Assembly (NCBI GenBank): GCA_029204225.1
Contig: CM055104.1
Span: forward strand, 45,579,835 to 45,643,834
Length of the DNA: 64,000 nt
Direction: 5' to 3'
Source of the DNA: Diphasiastrum complanatum
Lineage: Eukaryota; Streptophyta; Lycopodiopsida; Lycopodiales; Lycopodiaceae
Part shown: positions 1 through 11,800 of the stretch, piece by piece
Numbering within the stretch: position 1 is the first letter of the stretch
Layout of the letters: the number at the start of each line of letters is the position of its first letter
The notes under the pieces: model-generated
Database searches by the model: none
What the model was told of the DNA's origin: nothing
The model's input: the letters and a program-made list of their open reading frames with translations, nothing else
Translations under genes and position numbers: made by a program

Positions 1-2202
1 TCAGTCCAATGGTGTAGCTAAGCGGAAGAACCGAACACTCATCAAAAGTGCCAAGAGCAGGATGGCCCATGCCTCTCTTCCAAAGAAGTTTTGGACAGAA
101 GCGGTTACTACAGCTGCCTACTTACAGAATCAATCCATCACCAAAGCTCTGAATGAAAAGACACCTTATGAGGTGTGGACATGATCAAAACCATCAGTCA
201 AACATATTCGAGTGTTTGGATGCATCGCTTTCGCTCAGATCCCTGAGGATCTAAGAAGAAAGCTAGATGACAAGGGCAGGAAAACGATTTTCATTGGCTA
301 TTTCCAAAATCACAAGGGATACAAACTCTACAATTTGGATACCGAGAAGGCATTCACCAGTAGAGATGTCATTTTCGTAGAAGACTATTTCCTCGCCCAC
401 AAAGGAAAAGCTGTTGATAATTTTGACTCACGGATCGAGCAACCAGTCAATTTCGATCCAGAGAATCAATTGCAGAATCTCGACGCTAACTCAAAAGTTG
501 AGCCAGAACCTCAACGAGTCAACCCACATCAGAGGACCAAAGTTCAACCCATGAGGTTGAACAGGTCCAGACAGCCTCCATCCAGATTTATGGATGATCC
601 GGCCTGTAGGAACCAAACACAGTTGCTGAGGCAATGTCTACTCCTGATGCTGACCAGTGAAGAGCAGCGATGGACACCAAATTCGATTCTCTTATGGAGA
701 ATCAAACATGGAAACTCATTGAGCTGTCAAAGGACCGAAACCCAATTCCATGCAAATGGATATTCAAGGCGAAGTACGACGCTGAAGGCAGGCTAAATCG
801 TTACAAGGCCAGGCTAGTCGCCAAAGGCTTTTTTCAGATTCCAGATCTGGATTATTCAGAAACCTTCTGCCCAGTCGTCAAACATGCTTCGATCCGCCTC
901 CTTCTCTCCTTTGCAACTGCAGCAGATCTGGAAGTTCATCAGATGGATGTTCAGACCGCTTTCCTCAATGGAACCATCAAAGAGGAATATACATGATGCG
1001 GCCAGAGGGATACGAACTCAATGGCAAGCAATAGCACCTTGTATGCAAAATTCACAGGGCGCTCTACGGGCTAAAACAGTCACCCAGAGCCTGGTTCCAG
1101 AAGATCAATGCATTTCTGATAGAGAATGGTTTTACTCCAAACTCAGCAGACTTGAATGTTTACTTCAAATCTGTATCAAAATACTTCATCATCATCACTC
1201 TCTACGTAGATGATACACTCTTATTCAGTAATAATCTGAATCTGATGAAAGATACAAAGTGCATGCTGGCCCAGAAATACAAGATGACTGACATGTGTCC
1301 AACCCACTATTGTCTCGGAATCCAAATCCAATGAGATCGACCCAGCAGACTGATCTTCATCAGTCAGCAACGATATCTCAACAACGTGCTTGAAAAATAT
1401 GGAATGGCCAACTGCAAACCCAGTCTCTTTCCACTCGACTCTGGACTTAAGCTATCAAAGGAACAGTTTCCTCAAACTGAGGCAAAAAAGAAGGAGATGA
1501 AGCGCTACCTGTTTCAATCCATCATCGACTCACTGATGTACGCAATGATCTGCACGAGACCAGACCTTGCATATTCGCCCAGTACACTCAGCCAGTTCCT
1601 ATCAAATCCAGGCATAGCTCATTGGAAAGCGCTAACAAAGGTCATGAAGTACATTCAAGCAATGACAACTCTCAGCATCTGCTATGGAGGCAGCCAAAAT
1701 GCCAATATCCTTGAAGCCTACACATATGCGGATTGGGCAGGAGATGTCGACACCAGAAAATCAACTTCTGGATTTGTATTTTTATACAACCAAGGCCCAA
1801 TCTCATGGAACAGCCGGAAGAAGACCTCAGTTGCATTATCATCAACAGAATTCGAATACATAGCTGCCACAAATGCAACCAAAGAGGCGATCTGGCTTAG
1901 GCAACTGCTTGCAGACCTCAATCTTGCACAACCACTTCCTACAATAATCTATTGTCACAATCAAAGCACAATAGCGCTATCTCTCAATTCGAGATTTCAC
2001 TCTCGAAGCAAACATATAGAAATCAGGTATCACTACCTTAGAGAGAAAGTGCACAGTAAGGAAGTAGTTTTGATTTTCTGTAGAACAAATTACATGGCAG
2101 CAGATTACTTCAAAAAGGCTCTATCAAAAGAGCAACATCTCAGATTTAACAATATGTTAAATTTGAAGATTAAAGTTTTTCAGAATCCACATTAAGGGGG
2201 AG
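1..2202 (+). mobile_element. Ty1/Copia retrotransposon, decayed 3' half (integrase, RT, RNase H)
   Basis: Reading the plus strand in changing frames gives, in order, the end of a Copia integrase (NGVAKRKNR motif at the left edge), the conserved FGC block (about 215-240), the RT start with CKWIFKAKY (about 750-780), RT palm YVDD (about 1203-1215), and an RNase H domain with ADWAGD and STEFEYIAA (about 1725-1865), ending at a stop at 2195. The reading frame is broken several times: a TGA lies at 181-183, frames shift near 660-1000 and 1000-1200, and a stop lies near 1333. It therefore cannot encode an active polyprotein. A polypurine tract precedes the LTR at 2203. The element enters from the left edge, so gag and protease lie outside the window. 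Its RNase H tail resembles those at 17.7 kb and 58.6 kb, suggesting one family. Confidence 0.9.
2192..2202 (+). other. Polypurine tract of the left-edge Copia
   Basis: The purine run TTAAGGGGGAG sits directly after the pol stop and directly before TGTTAG. This is the standard layout for plus-strand priming immediately upstream of a 3' LTR. Confidence 0.75.
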
Positions 2203-2690
2203 TGTTAGATTTTTTATGCTCAGCCTTAAACAAATCGTTCAAAGTAATGAGCATCCTGAAAAACCGAAGGCCGACAACATATTTTTTGGCCTTCACATTT
2301 TAGAAATCATTTTTAGGCACCTTCGCCTTTTTCGCTCCTTAGCGAAAAATGCGACACACTGGCCAAGTGGCCAGAATAACTTAGAAATCATTTTTTAAAG
2401 GCACCTTAGGCTTTTTCGGCTTTTTCGCTCCATAGCAAAAAATGCGATACATTGGCCAAGTAGCCAGAATACTTTAGAAATCATTTTTTAAGGAACCTTC
2501 GACTTTTTTGACTTTTTCGCTCCATAGCGAAAAATGCAACACACTGGCCAAGTGGCCAAAATACCTTAGAAATCATTTTTAAGACACCTTTGACTTTTTC
2601 GGCTTTTTTGTTCCATAGCGAAAAATGTGACACACTAGCCAAGTGGCCAAAATACCTTAGAAATCATTTTAAGGCACCTTCGCCTTTAGG
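2203..2690 (+). repeat. 3' LTR start of the left-edge Copia; distal end not located
   Basis: The LTR begins TGTTAGATTT right after the polypurine tract. Its body contains the tandem array described separately. I could not find the matching CA end or a target-site duplication, so the right limit given is only the end of the tandem array; the LTR may run on toward about 3300. Confidence 0.6.
2299..2680. repeat. Degenerate tandem repeat, about 92-bp unit, five starts
   Basis: The phrase TTAGAAATCATTTT recurs at about 2300, 2381, 2473, 2566 and 2657 (spacings 81, 92, 93, 91). Each unit carries the same blocks: a short stem around GCTCCATAGCGAAAAATGC, then the palindrome GGCCAAGTGGCC. Units differ by scattered substitutions, so the array is not recent. 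It lies inside the Copia 3' LTR. Confidence 0.85.
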
Positions 2691-3367
2691 CAGCAGGGGG
2701 CACCGGGGCCAAACATCAAGCACGTGCGGCCCCGTGCTTGAATTGGGACACAGTGTCCATTTTGGTCCCAGTTTTAACATAGCCAGACGTTTTTTTTTAT
2801 TTTATTTAAAAAAATTAATTTTTTATTCACAGACCGGAAAGAGTAAGCAAAGGGTGAATAAAAGCGTGAGTTGGAATTTGTACTATGAACTTGGAATTTG
2901 GAGGAATTTTTGAGAACTTCGATGGTATAGATTAATTCAACTCAAATGTTAGAGATTTCGAAAATCTCTAAGAAACAAATTCATTCCAATGAAATCAATC
3001 TATTCTTGAACAATTTGATCAGGAAGTGGATGGTCTTCTTGGAGGAATAACCTATGGTATGGGACGGAGGCTATTCCAAAAGAAAGATTTGAAACTATCT
3101 GGTTCGGGTTGACCATAGTACGACCGTAAATCTAGAATGATGCTAAATACTATTGGTCCCAAAAGGGTGTTTTGTCAGAAATTCGAGGTATAGGTCATGA
3201 CCCCTAATGGATATCTCAAACATACAAAATCGGAAACCCTAAAAGCTATTTCTTTATTCTGAGAATATATTAGTGAATTTCTTGACACTGATTAACCCTA
3301 TTTCATGTGACATTGATTAACCATATTTCATGTGATTCCATTGGGCTCACATACACTTGGTCATCCA
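2691..3367. other. Non-coding stretch beside the Copia LTR
   Basis: No coding sequence was recognised. It holds T- and A-rich runs near 2790-2825 and a short direct repeat of about 23 bases (GATTAACC..TTTCATGTGA) near 3289-3335. It may include the end of the LTR. Confidence 0.4.
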
Positions 3368-3490
3368 AGGACACCATTCAAGAATGTAGATTTAACATCC
3401 TTCTAATGTAGCTTCCAACCAAAATATGTAGCTCAAGCAACCGTAAGCTATAGTGTGGTCCACTTCTTTATTGGTGCAAATGACTCCTTG
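3368..3490 (-). mobile_element. Small Copia reverse-transcriptase remnant
   Basis: On the minus strand, one frame reads FAPI, then TTL, ATYFGWKLH and DVKSTFLNGVL, with three in-frame stops. This is the FAPV..DVKSAFLNG block of Copia RT. Only this short block is recognisable and flanking DNA to about 4 kb could not be assigned. The stop codons show a long-dead copy. Confidence 0.7.
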
Positions 3491-4823
3491 TGATGTTTGC
3501 TCACCTTCGGTCACAATGTCTCATAAATCTTTTTCAATCAAACTAATCTTCATATAGAACCTCCATACATTGTAATTGGAAAGTTCGTGAAGTTTGTTTG
3601 TCTCTCCAAGCACACAGTACTTGTCCATATTTGCCATTGTTGCTTCAAAATGCACGAAAACTTGGAAATTCCTTCATATAAAGGATGTCAAAGCACTCTT
3701 ATCTTCACAATAACACCTTTCTCCAAGGATACCAAACAATTTATAGCCAAAGAAGGCTCTTAACTTGGCAATGTTGTGAGGAAATAATGAATGTAGCACA
3801 TTTTGATCCTCTTTTCTTTCAAGCACTAGAATGCTCGAAGAAATCACTCACAAACACTTTGTCCCCTAAAAAAGCGTTATTCTAAATGTGCACAATAACT
3901 TTGACCAAAAATGGTCAAATTTGGCCTTCATAACAAAGTTATTTATCCAAGGTTGACTAAGACACCTAACAAATGGCCTTTTCGAAGTTGTGACTTCATA
4001 GATGCCTACGTATAGACAAAGTCCTTGACTCATCTAAACATAACTATCTTGAAGTCCAGCTAATCCTTGTTTACTTAAGACCTTTTTGGCTTGTTATCTA
4101 TATTTAAGACACTTTGAGAGAACCGAATTCATTTTTACGCCTAATAATCTCCTCTTAGGCCCAAAAAAGCTTACAATAGATATATTATGCACTTTTGAGT
4201 GCTTAGGTATTTTTTACACATGACATGCATACCATGTAATAATAAAAAGAAAGAGGATTTGTACTTTTACTTCCACTAAAATATAAAGACATTTTATTGT
4301 CATGAACACAATTTCGTTTTTTATGCAACCACAACACACAAAATTGTGCCTTAGCACATACAATAGGATTACTTATACACAAACAAAAGCGTGCACTATA
4401 GGTGCAGAAGCTTTCCTAAATGCACATAAGTACATTTGGCTTTATGGAAAGAGAAGGGCCTCAAAAAGCATACCCATTCTTTGTAAAATATTTGCATGTT
4501 TCTTGAAATTGTGTGAAACTTCAAAGCTGTCTGAGTGGTATGAAAATTGCCTAGAGTTCAAGCCAACGATTTTTGGCAAATGTATGTGCCCAACTGCATA
4601 TCAACTGGTGTTGGGACTTTCACATGGAATGTTCTGCAAGTAGTTACCCGTACAAATATCAATGTTTTCCACAACTATCAAAAAATCAATCAAATTTGTA
4701 GCCATGAAAGCATTCCTCTCATGTTCCAACAATTATGCAAGAAAGTTTGCACACATATTAAGTACCCCTACCACGTGTATGTTTCAAATGTGGTAGGTTG
4801 TGGAGAGGAAGAGGATGAGCGCA

Positions 4824-4828
<5 letters not shown>
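3491..4828. other. Unassigned AT-rich DNA
   Basis: Several short open frames exist (longest about 113 codons near 4302-4643), but none shows a recognisable domain, splice pattern or composition different from the flanks. I see no RNA gene. Parts may be decayed retrotransposon, given the RT fragment at its left edge. Confidence 0.4.

Positions 4829-4885
<57 letters not shown>
4829..4885. repeat. (GA)n microsatellite, about 57 bp
   Basis: An uninterrupted GA dinucleotide run of roughly 28 units. It creates an artificial Arg-Glu open frame on the plus strand that should not be annotated as protein. Confidence 0.95.
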
Positions 4886-4886
<1 letters not shown>

Positions 4887-5800
4887 ATTGGTATTAAGTT
4901 TTCAAAAAGTAGATTGTGAAAGTTAGTTTAGAAGATCATTGTGAAAAACACTTGTAACAATTCCATTATGTTCAAGTTGGTAATTTTTCTTCCTATAATA
5001 GTCAGTTAACCTTAGACTATTTTCAGTCTAATTGAAATAGAATCATAGGGCTAATAATTTGCAGTATTGAATGACTACCTCAATACACCCTATGATGTAA
5101 CTATGCCTGCAGGGCCTTTACTTACATCCTCAAATTCCATGCTCTTTTAGTGATTTCAACTTCGTTGTTTCCATACTGAACAAATTCCTTCTGATTGATT
5201 TTCCTTCAAATAACTCCTGAATAAAATCTCTTCACCCAAATTTGTAGGATTGGACGATTATCAAGGTATTGATATTAGATGGCTCAACTAGCTTTTTACT
5301 GGAAACACACTGATGATATAGAGTCAGAGGTATATTCACATCATTGCTTCAAAATTTGCATGCAATTAGGGTTAGCACGTTTGAAGTGCCCAAATTGATT
5401 AATAAAAGCACCCTACTGCTGATACGTCACTTGTGCTATTACAGTTTCTCTCCTTAAGTGGTATGGTAATTTTTTTAATGGTATACGTTCCTACCCATGT
5501 GCACAAGTGAAATCTAACTCCATATGAACACATGTTGAGTGAGGAAAGATGATGTTAGTGGCTAGGCCATATTTCTGGAAATTTCGTGATCAAATTGTGT
5601 TGGTCACGTTAGCATATGCCTGCTGTAGCATAAGCTTACATAAAAGTCAGCTGCCAACAAATGAGAGATTCTGGTTCAAAAATCGTGTGTCCGGGGAAAT
5701 TCAGAAGATTACTTGGAATTTTTCTCAATAGGGTATAAAGTAAACCTTTCCTCTGTATATTCAGTTGAAAGAGAGATTATGTACATTGAATATATTGATT
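4886..5800. other. Unassigned DNA, including the 3' flank of the MYCBP2-like gene
   Basis: No coding features were recognised. The part nearest 5800 lies just downstream of the stop codon of the minus-strand zinc-finger ligase gene and presumably holds its 3' untranslated region. I did not find an unambiguous polyadenylation signal. Confidence 0.4.
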
Positions 5801-8800
5801 TCATTGACCTTGCAGACGACACATTGAGCATCCTAGACAATGTTTTTGGCCATTAGGAGCATGGACAATTCTTAGTGGACACCAATTAGGGCCTTTACAC
5901 TGAAAAGGCAAAAAATGTTCTTGCAGGTCCGGTCTAATCAAGTGGCAATTTTCACAAAAATTAACTCCTCCATAGCAAATGTACATGGCTGGCGAGCAAC
6001 AAAATTGGCATTTGAATTCTAGGTATTCTTTCCCATGACCATTTTTGCAAAAATGCTTCACTCCAGCACTGCAGCTCCCGCACATTAATTGATTAGCATC
6101 CATTCTTTGGCTGATCAACAAAAGGGAAATATGTCAACTCAATAGAAGCATCACTAAGCCAGAAAAGCCTGATAATTTTTTTTTGCATCATGCAAGAATT
6201 GTAACAAGATTTACTTTCAGGACTTACTCTGCTTGGATCCCACAGTTACGAGCTCCCCCAAAGTATGGTTCACCACACTTGAAGCACAAAAAATATTGAT
6301 ATATATGCACGGCATATTCTGCAGGTCTTCCTTCAAAGGTGCCCCCAGGCATAAGCTCCTTGCTATTCTTTAATGAACTGTCTGTCTTCAGCCGTTTCAA
6401 TGCTTTATCTTTTACCTAAAACGGCAATTGCAAGCTTTAATTTTGACCAGAAAATAAGAGTGGAAAATAGAATATTAGCATTATTAGGAACGGGATTGCC
6501 TGCCCATTAAGAGCCCTTACAGCGTTTTCCCCTGCAGTATTCATCATCCTGGAATGTATACAATAGGTAAAGGAATCATACCAATTTCTTTATGGATAAG
6601 GGATGCTGCATGCACACATCCAGATAAGTGTGCTTCATGAGTTCAGAACACTGTGGACAGTTAAGGTAGCTGAAGCTGATTTCAAGACCAGGCCATCCTC
6701 CTGCAACTTTCATTTTGGCACAATGGTAATGAACAATGTGTCCACATTGCAGTTGTATTGATGGAGCACAATGAAGGGATTCCACAGCACAGATGGTGCA
6801 TAGATCACTGGCTGCAGGTAGAAATCTTGCTCGACAATGAACATCTCTTTTCCGACAAGCATCCTAATTTAGCACATGTATACAACAGTAAGGTTGTGTG
6901 ATAAATAGCCTCTCTAGAAGCTGTGTGGTAGCTTAAATAGAATTTGTCATATGCATTCAAAATGGCAAGGATTAATTGAAAAAGTTGCATAAGGATTACA
7001 CAAGAAAAGAGTTTAGATGAACGGAGATTCTTGAGTGCAAGCAGCATTTGGCATAACTTTTGAATTCTGTTCAGCTTTAGGAAAAACATAAAATCTTGAT
7101 AGTTATTCACTAAGACAAATCTCATCTAACTTGGTAAAGGTGAGGAGGCGAAAGTTCTCTCTTGTTAGTCAAATACTATTTGCTAGAGCACTCAATGAAT
7201 TCTGTCCACAAAGTGTTGCGCCACTTTTATAACTGTATGCGTTGTCTAGTGGGAAGCAAATGAGCCACTTTGGGGATTCTGTCCACTAAAATGAAGATAA
7301 TTTGCAATCCATTATTTGATTGACTTATCACAAACTCCATGGTAATGTGTGACCATTTTCTTTCTGTCATTGCCGGAGTTTGTAAAATTCCATAAGGACG
7401 ATAATTGAAATTTTTGTTTATCATTTTTGCATGATTGACACTTGGTTACAAACTCTAAAATGTCATGTCACATTCCCCTCCATAAAAACCTATGATTAAT
7501 CTTGCCAAAAGTTCTGTTGAGTCCTTGGTGACATCAAATTGAAGAACTATGGTGATTCTGTAGAATTTGCGTCTTGAATTCAGATTGTAAAATTAAGAGT
7601 ATTCGATTCATTGTAGCGATTGATTTATCATTTGATTCATCCTGTACTGGATCTCACAGCCATAGCTTTGTAAAAGTTCTCTCGACCACCTTTTGCTCTG
7701 GAGTTACACTGGTTTGACTCTAAAAGTTTTCCAAAGAATGGTGATCAGGTAAGAACCAAGAATCTATTGACATAAATATGATGGCGCCATTTCTTAATAG
7801 CATGAATTATGGCCAACATGTCCTTCGCCCTGCATAAGCTATCACACATTGCTATTGCCTTAAAGATATAGTTCCCAATCCTTTCCAAAAGCATCAGTTC
7901 GATTATGAATGGCATGAAAAAATCAGGAAAGCATAACAAAGTGTAGAAGTCATGACTTGTTTCAGCTTCTCAAATGCCACTTGCTTGTTCGTTCCAAGCA
8001 AATTCCCGTATCTTTAAGAGGTTGGCACAATGCGTGATAAATTTTCTGTAAAATGAAGTCAATGCAAGGAATGCCTTCAGTTGTGTTGCACTTGACGCCA
8101 GTTCACAATCACCTTTACCTTTGCAGGATGCACCGAAATGTTTTGGTCACTGATAATTTGAATCAAATACTCCACTTGAGGTAAGATAAAAAAATGTGTC
8201 TGGTGAATTTAGCAAATGATTGGTGCTCTGTGAAGATTTCCAGAGTGGCCTTAACATGCTCATAATGCTCTTCCTTATAATCGATGCACATTATAAGTGT
8301 TCCATCTTTGTTCCTTACTACAAGCATAGGAGCTGCATATGACGATTCAATGTGTCAAAAATTCTTTTGCAAAAGTTCCTCAATTTTCTCCGTAACCTCC
8401 TCCCTTTCCACCATAGATAGTCTATATGGAGGCTGATTGATTGGCTTCGTGCCCCAATCAAAGTAATTTCATGTACCACATAGTTGTTTCGTGGAAGATT
8501 AAGTGGCAATTCTAAAAACACAGGATCAAATTGTGGTAAGACAGTATCCTTAATCTTACTTTGAATTAAGTCATTAAATCTACTTTATTGTGGAGGTTTT
8601 TGACTCCCTCCTAATGCCAATATGTCGTGCTTGATAGGGTGCACCTGCAGAAGAAAAACAATTCCTTACTTCTTGAATTCCGCCCTAAACTCCCTAATTG
8701 TCATAAGATCAATTGTGTCTAAATTTAATTCCACACAATATGGTAACCTTTGTTTCATTGTGGAACTTCAAAGAATGCTACTAAAGATGGACATGAACTT

Positions 8801-11800
8801 CCACTGATTTTCCCATCCAATCACATCTTAAATAACATCTGCTGGTCCTAACCATAGAATTTGAGAACCGTGGAAGGTTCACCATGGTTCTCAGAACCGT
8901 ACGGTTCACCAAAAAACTAAGGCTGAACCGTGGTGAACCGTCCAATTAATTGATTAATTATTTTTTAATTTCCCACCCCCAAACATAGCCCAAAAATATG
9001 CAATAAAAGGCCAAAAAAATCTGTGAAATCTGTGTAATGCCAAAAATCTGTGAAATCTGTGAAATCTGGGAAATCATTTGAATCTGTGAAATCTGTGTAA
9101 TGCCAAAAATCTGTGAAATCTGAGGACCATTTGTGAAATCTGTGAAATGAGGGCCAAAAATGCCTTGTGAGGGGTTTGGGGGGGAAAATGGAAATTAATT
9201 AATTAGAGGAACCGGTTCATGAACCGTGGTACGGTTCACCCCACGGTTCTGAGAACCGTGGGTTCTATGGTCCTAACTCAAATCTACTAAAATAGACTCA
9301 TTACTACCAGATTTAATACTAGCATCCTTACAATACAGTTTACTCAAAAGTTTGTCCCCACTAGCTAGCTACCTGTACTTACAACTTTTCCAAACTCCCT
9401 CAATCCTTATCTCACTCCTTAAATAATTTTCTTATTCATAATATTTATGAAATTGTCAGTATTACCACTATCTAGAAGAAAACTTTCTCTTTAGATTTGA
9501 AGGGCCATGGACTATCTGCAAGAGTCTCTTTATTTGTTTCTCAGAATGAGAATTAGGCCAATAGTTGATCCTCCCACTTTCCTTGCTTAGCATTCTCTTC
9601 ATGGTCAGGTGATCATTTATCTCCACATAAAAAAAAAATGTTCCTCTTTCTTCTTTACTCTATGAAAGCTTGTGAAAGTTCAAGCAGTTTTCAAGTACCT
9701 CAAGATATTTAGATGGATTAAATAATTTTGTAGGTCTGACATCCGGGAACCTTGTAAAAGAGCTTAAAGTCCCAACATTGGCAAATAGTTGTGATCCTCC
9801 TGCTGCAAGATTTCTTTGGTTGAAAAATTCTTCGAAACTTTCTTAAGAATTGTCAAAGATTTTACCCATGTACTTGGCTTTGAAAAGTTTTGCTGGTTGT
9901 AATGCTTCCTTAAATCCAAGCCTTGAGATATTGACATCCACCGCGATTTTTACATCTAAATGATGGATGCATTTGGTGATTCATCTTTTATCATTCACTC
10001 CCTTCGTAAAGAGTAAAATTTTCTAGAAATGCTGAATATATTCTCTGATGTAATGACTCGATGCTAGGTCCACGGTATGTGGCCCCTGTCGACGCATATC
10101 CCTCCAACATGAGTCTTTGCTAGATGGAAAAGGAAGTCACAAAGGTAGAACAATCTTCCGATGGACACATCCACCTTAGTCTTATTGCCACCCGAAATGA
10201 TTGCAAATAGTATTGTCTACCCCTAACAGCAGCCCTGCCACCTCTAGAAGAAGAGGGGCCAACTACATCTATATGTGGTGTGGTGTAGATGTGCCAATCT
10301 CTACCCCTGTCTCACCTTGAGTCGAGGTGAATGCACGCCTACCTGAAGAAACTAATCCTATTGCAACAAACAGAATAAAAAAACATTCAATCGCTGCAAA
10401 TCACAATGCACATTCATCATTCCATATCTACCATATCCCTCCAACATGAGTCTTTGCTAGATGGAAAAGGAAGTCACAAAGGTAGAACAATCTTCCGATG
10501 GACACATCCACCTTAGTCTTATTGCCACCCGAAATGATTGCAAATAGTATTGTCTACCCCTAACAGCAGCCCTGCCACCTCTAGAAGAAGAGGGGCCAAC
10601 TACATCTATATGTGGTGTGGTGTAGATGTGCCAATCTCTACCCCTGTCTCACCTTGAGTCGAGGTGAATGCACGCCTACCTGAAGAAACTAATCCTATTG
10701 CAACAAACAGAATAAAAAAACATTCAATCACTGCAAATCACAATGCACATTCATCATTCCATATCTACCATATCCCTCCAACATGAGTCTTTGCTAGATG
10801 GAAAAGGAAGTCACAAAGGTAGAACAATCTTCCGATGGACACATCCACCTTAGCCTTATTGCCACCCGAAATGATTGCAAATAGTATTGTCTACCCCTAA
10901 CAGCAGCCCTGCCACCTCTAGAAGAAGAGGGGCCAACTACATCTATATGTGGTGTGGTGTAGATGTGCCAATCTCTACCCCTGTCTCACCTTGAGTCGAG
11001 GTGAATGCACGCCTACCTGAAGAAACTAATCCTATTGCAACAAACAGAATAAAAAAACATTCAATCACTGCAAATCACAATGCACATTCATCATTCAAAT
11101 TTCAAAAGCAAAAAAATCAACCTTCAAACTTCAAGTCACAAGTGTATAATTCTCACCTGCAACTGGAGGAATAATCTCCTCTCTCCAAACAACTCCTGGT
11201 CTCGCAATCGTGCCCAAGAGCCCTGGTGGTGCCTAAAGGCATGCTCCAATCCCGTAGCCACACAAACAGAGGTGTACTCGAATACACACCGGACCACTTT
11301 TGTGGCTCACGTGACGATAATTGCATGTCCAGATTTTTGTGCTCGAGCTACTGTATGCTGAAGAAGTTGTGACATGATCCCATACGGGATCTCTAGATCT
11401 CACCATGACTCCCAACTCCTCACTCCTAAGTTCTAACTCCCAACTTCTAGCATTCCTCTCACCTCTATTACCTAAAACTAAACTCCAACACTCCTAACTA
11501 GTCATTTAGTAGCTACTAACCACTCTACTAGCTAACATTAAAATCACACATCTCTAAGCTCCTCCTCTCCTATTCGCTCTCCTAACTCTTGACTCTTACC
11601 TCTCTCCTTCATTTACCCAATACTCAATTTCTAAACATCTAACTCCCAACTCTCTAATAATCAAGCTTCAACCTCTCTCTCCTCTCTGCTCTCTTTTCTC
11701 CTCTCCTTTCTTTTCTCCTATGTTTCTCCTTTCTTTCCGTTGAAAAGAGGTGCACAAAAAAGTTTTGAAAGAATCGCGAGGTGAGTCCGATTTGGGGGGC

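Noticed and set aside
2299-2680. CRISPR-like regularly spaced repeats
   Set aside because: Units are contiguous and about 92 bp without spacers, lie in a plant LTR, and there are no cas genes.
4302-4897. Two overlapping open frames of about 115 codons
   Set aside because: No domain recognised and one runs into the GA microsatellite.
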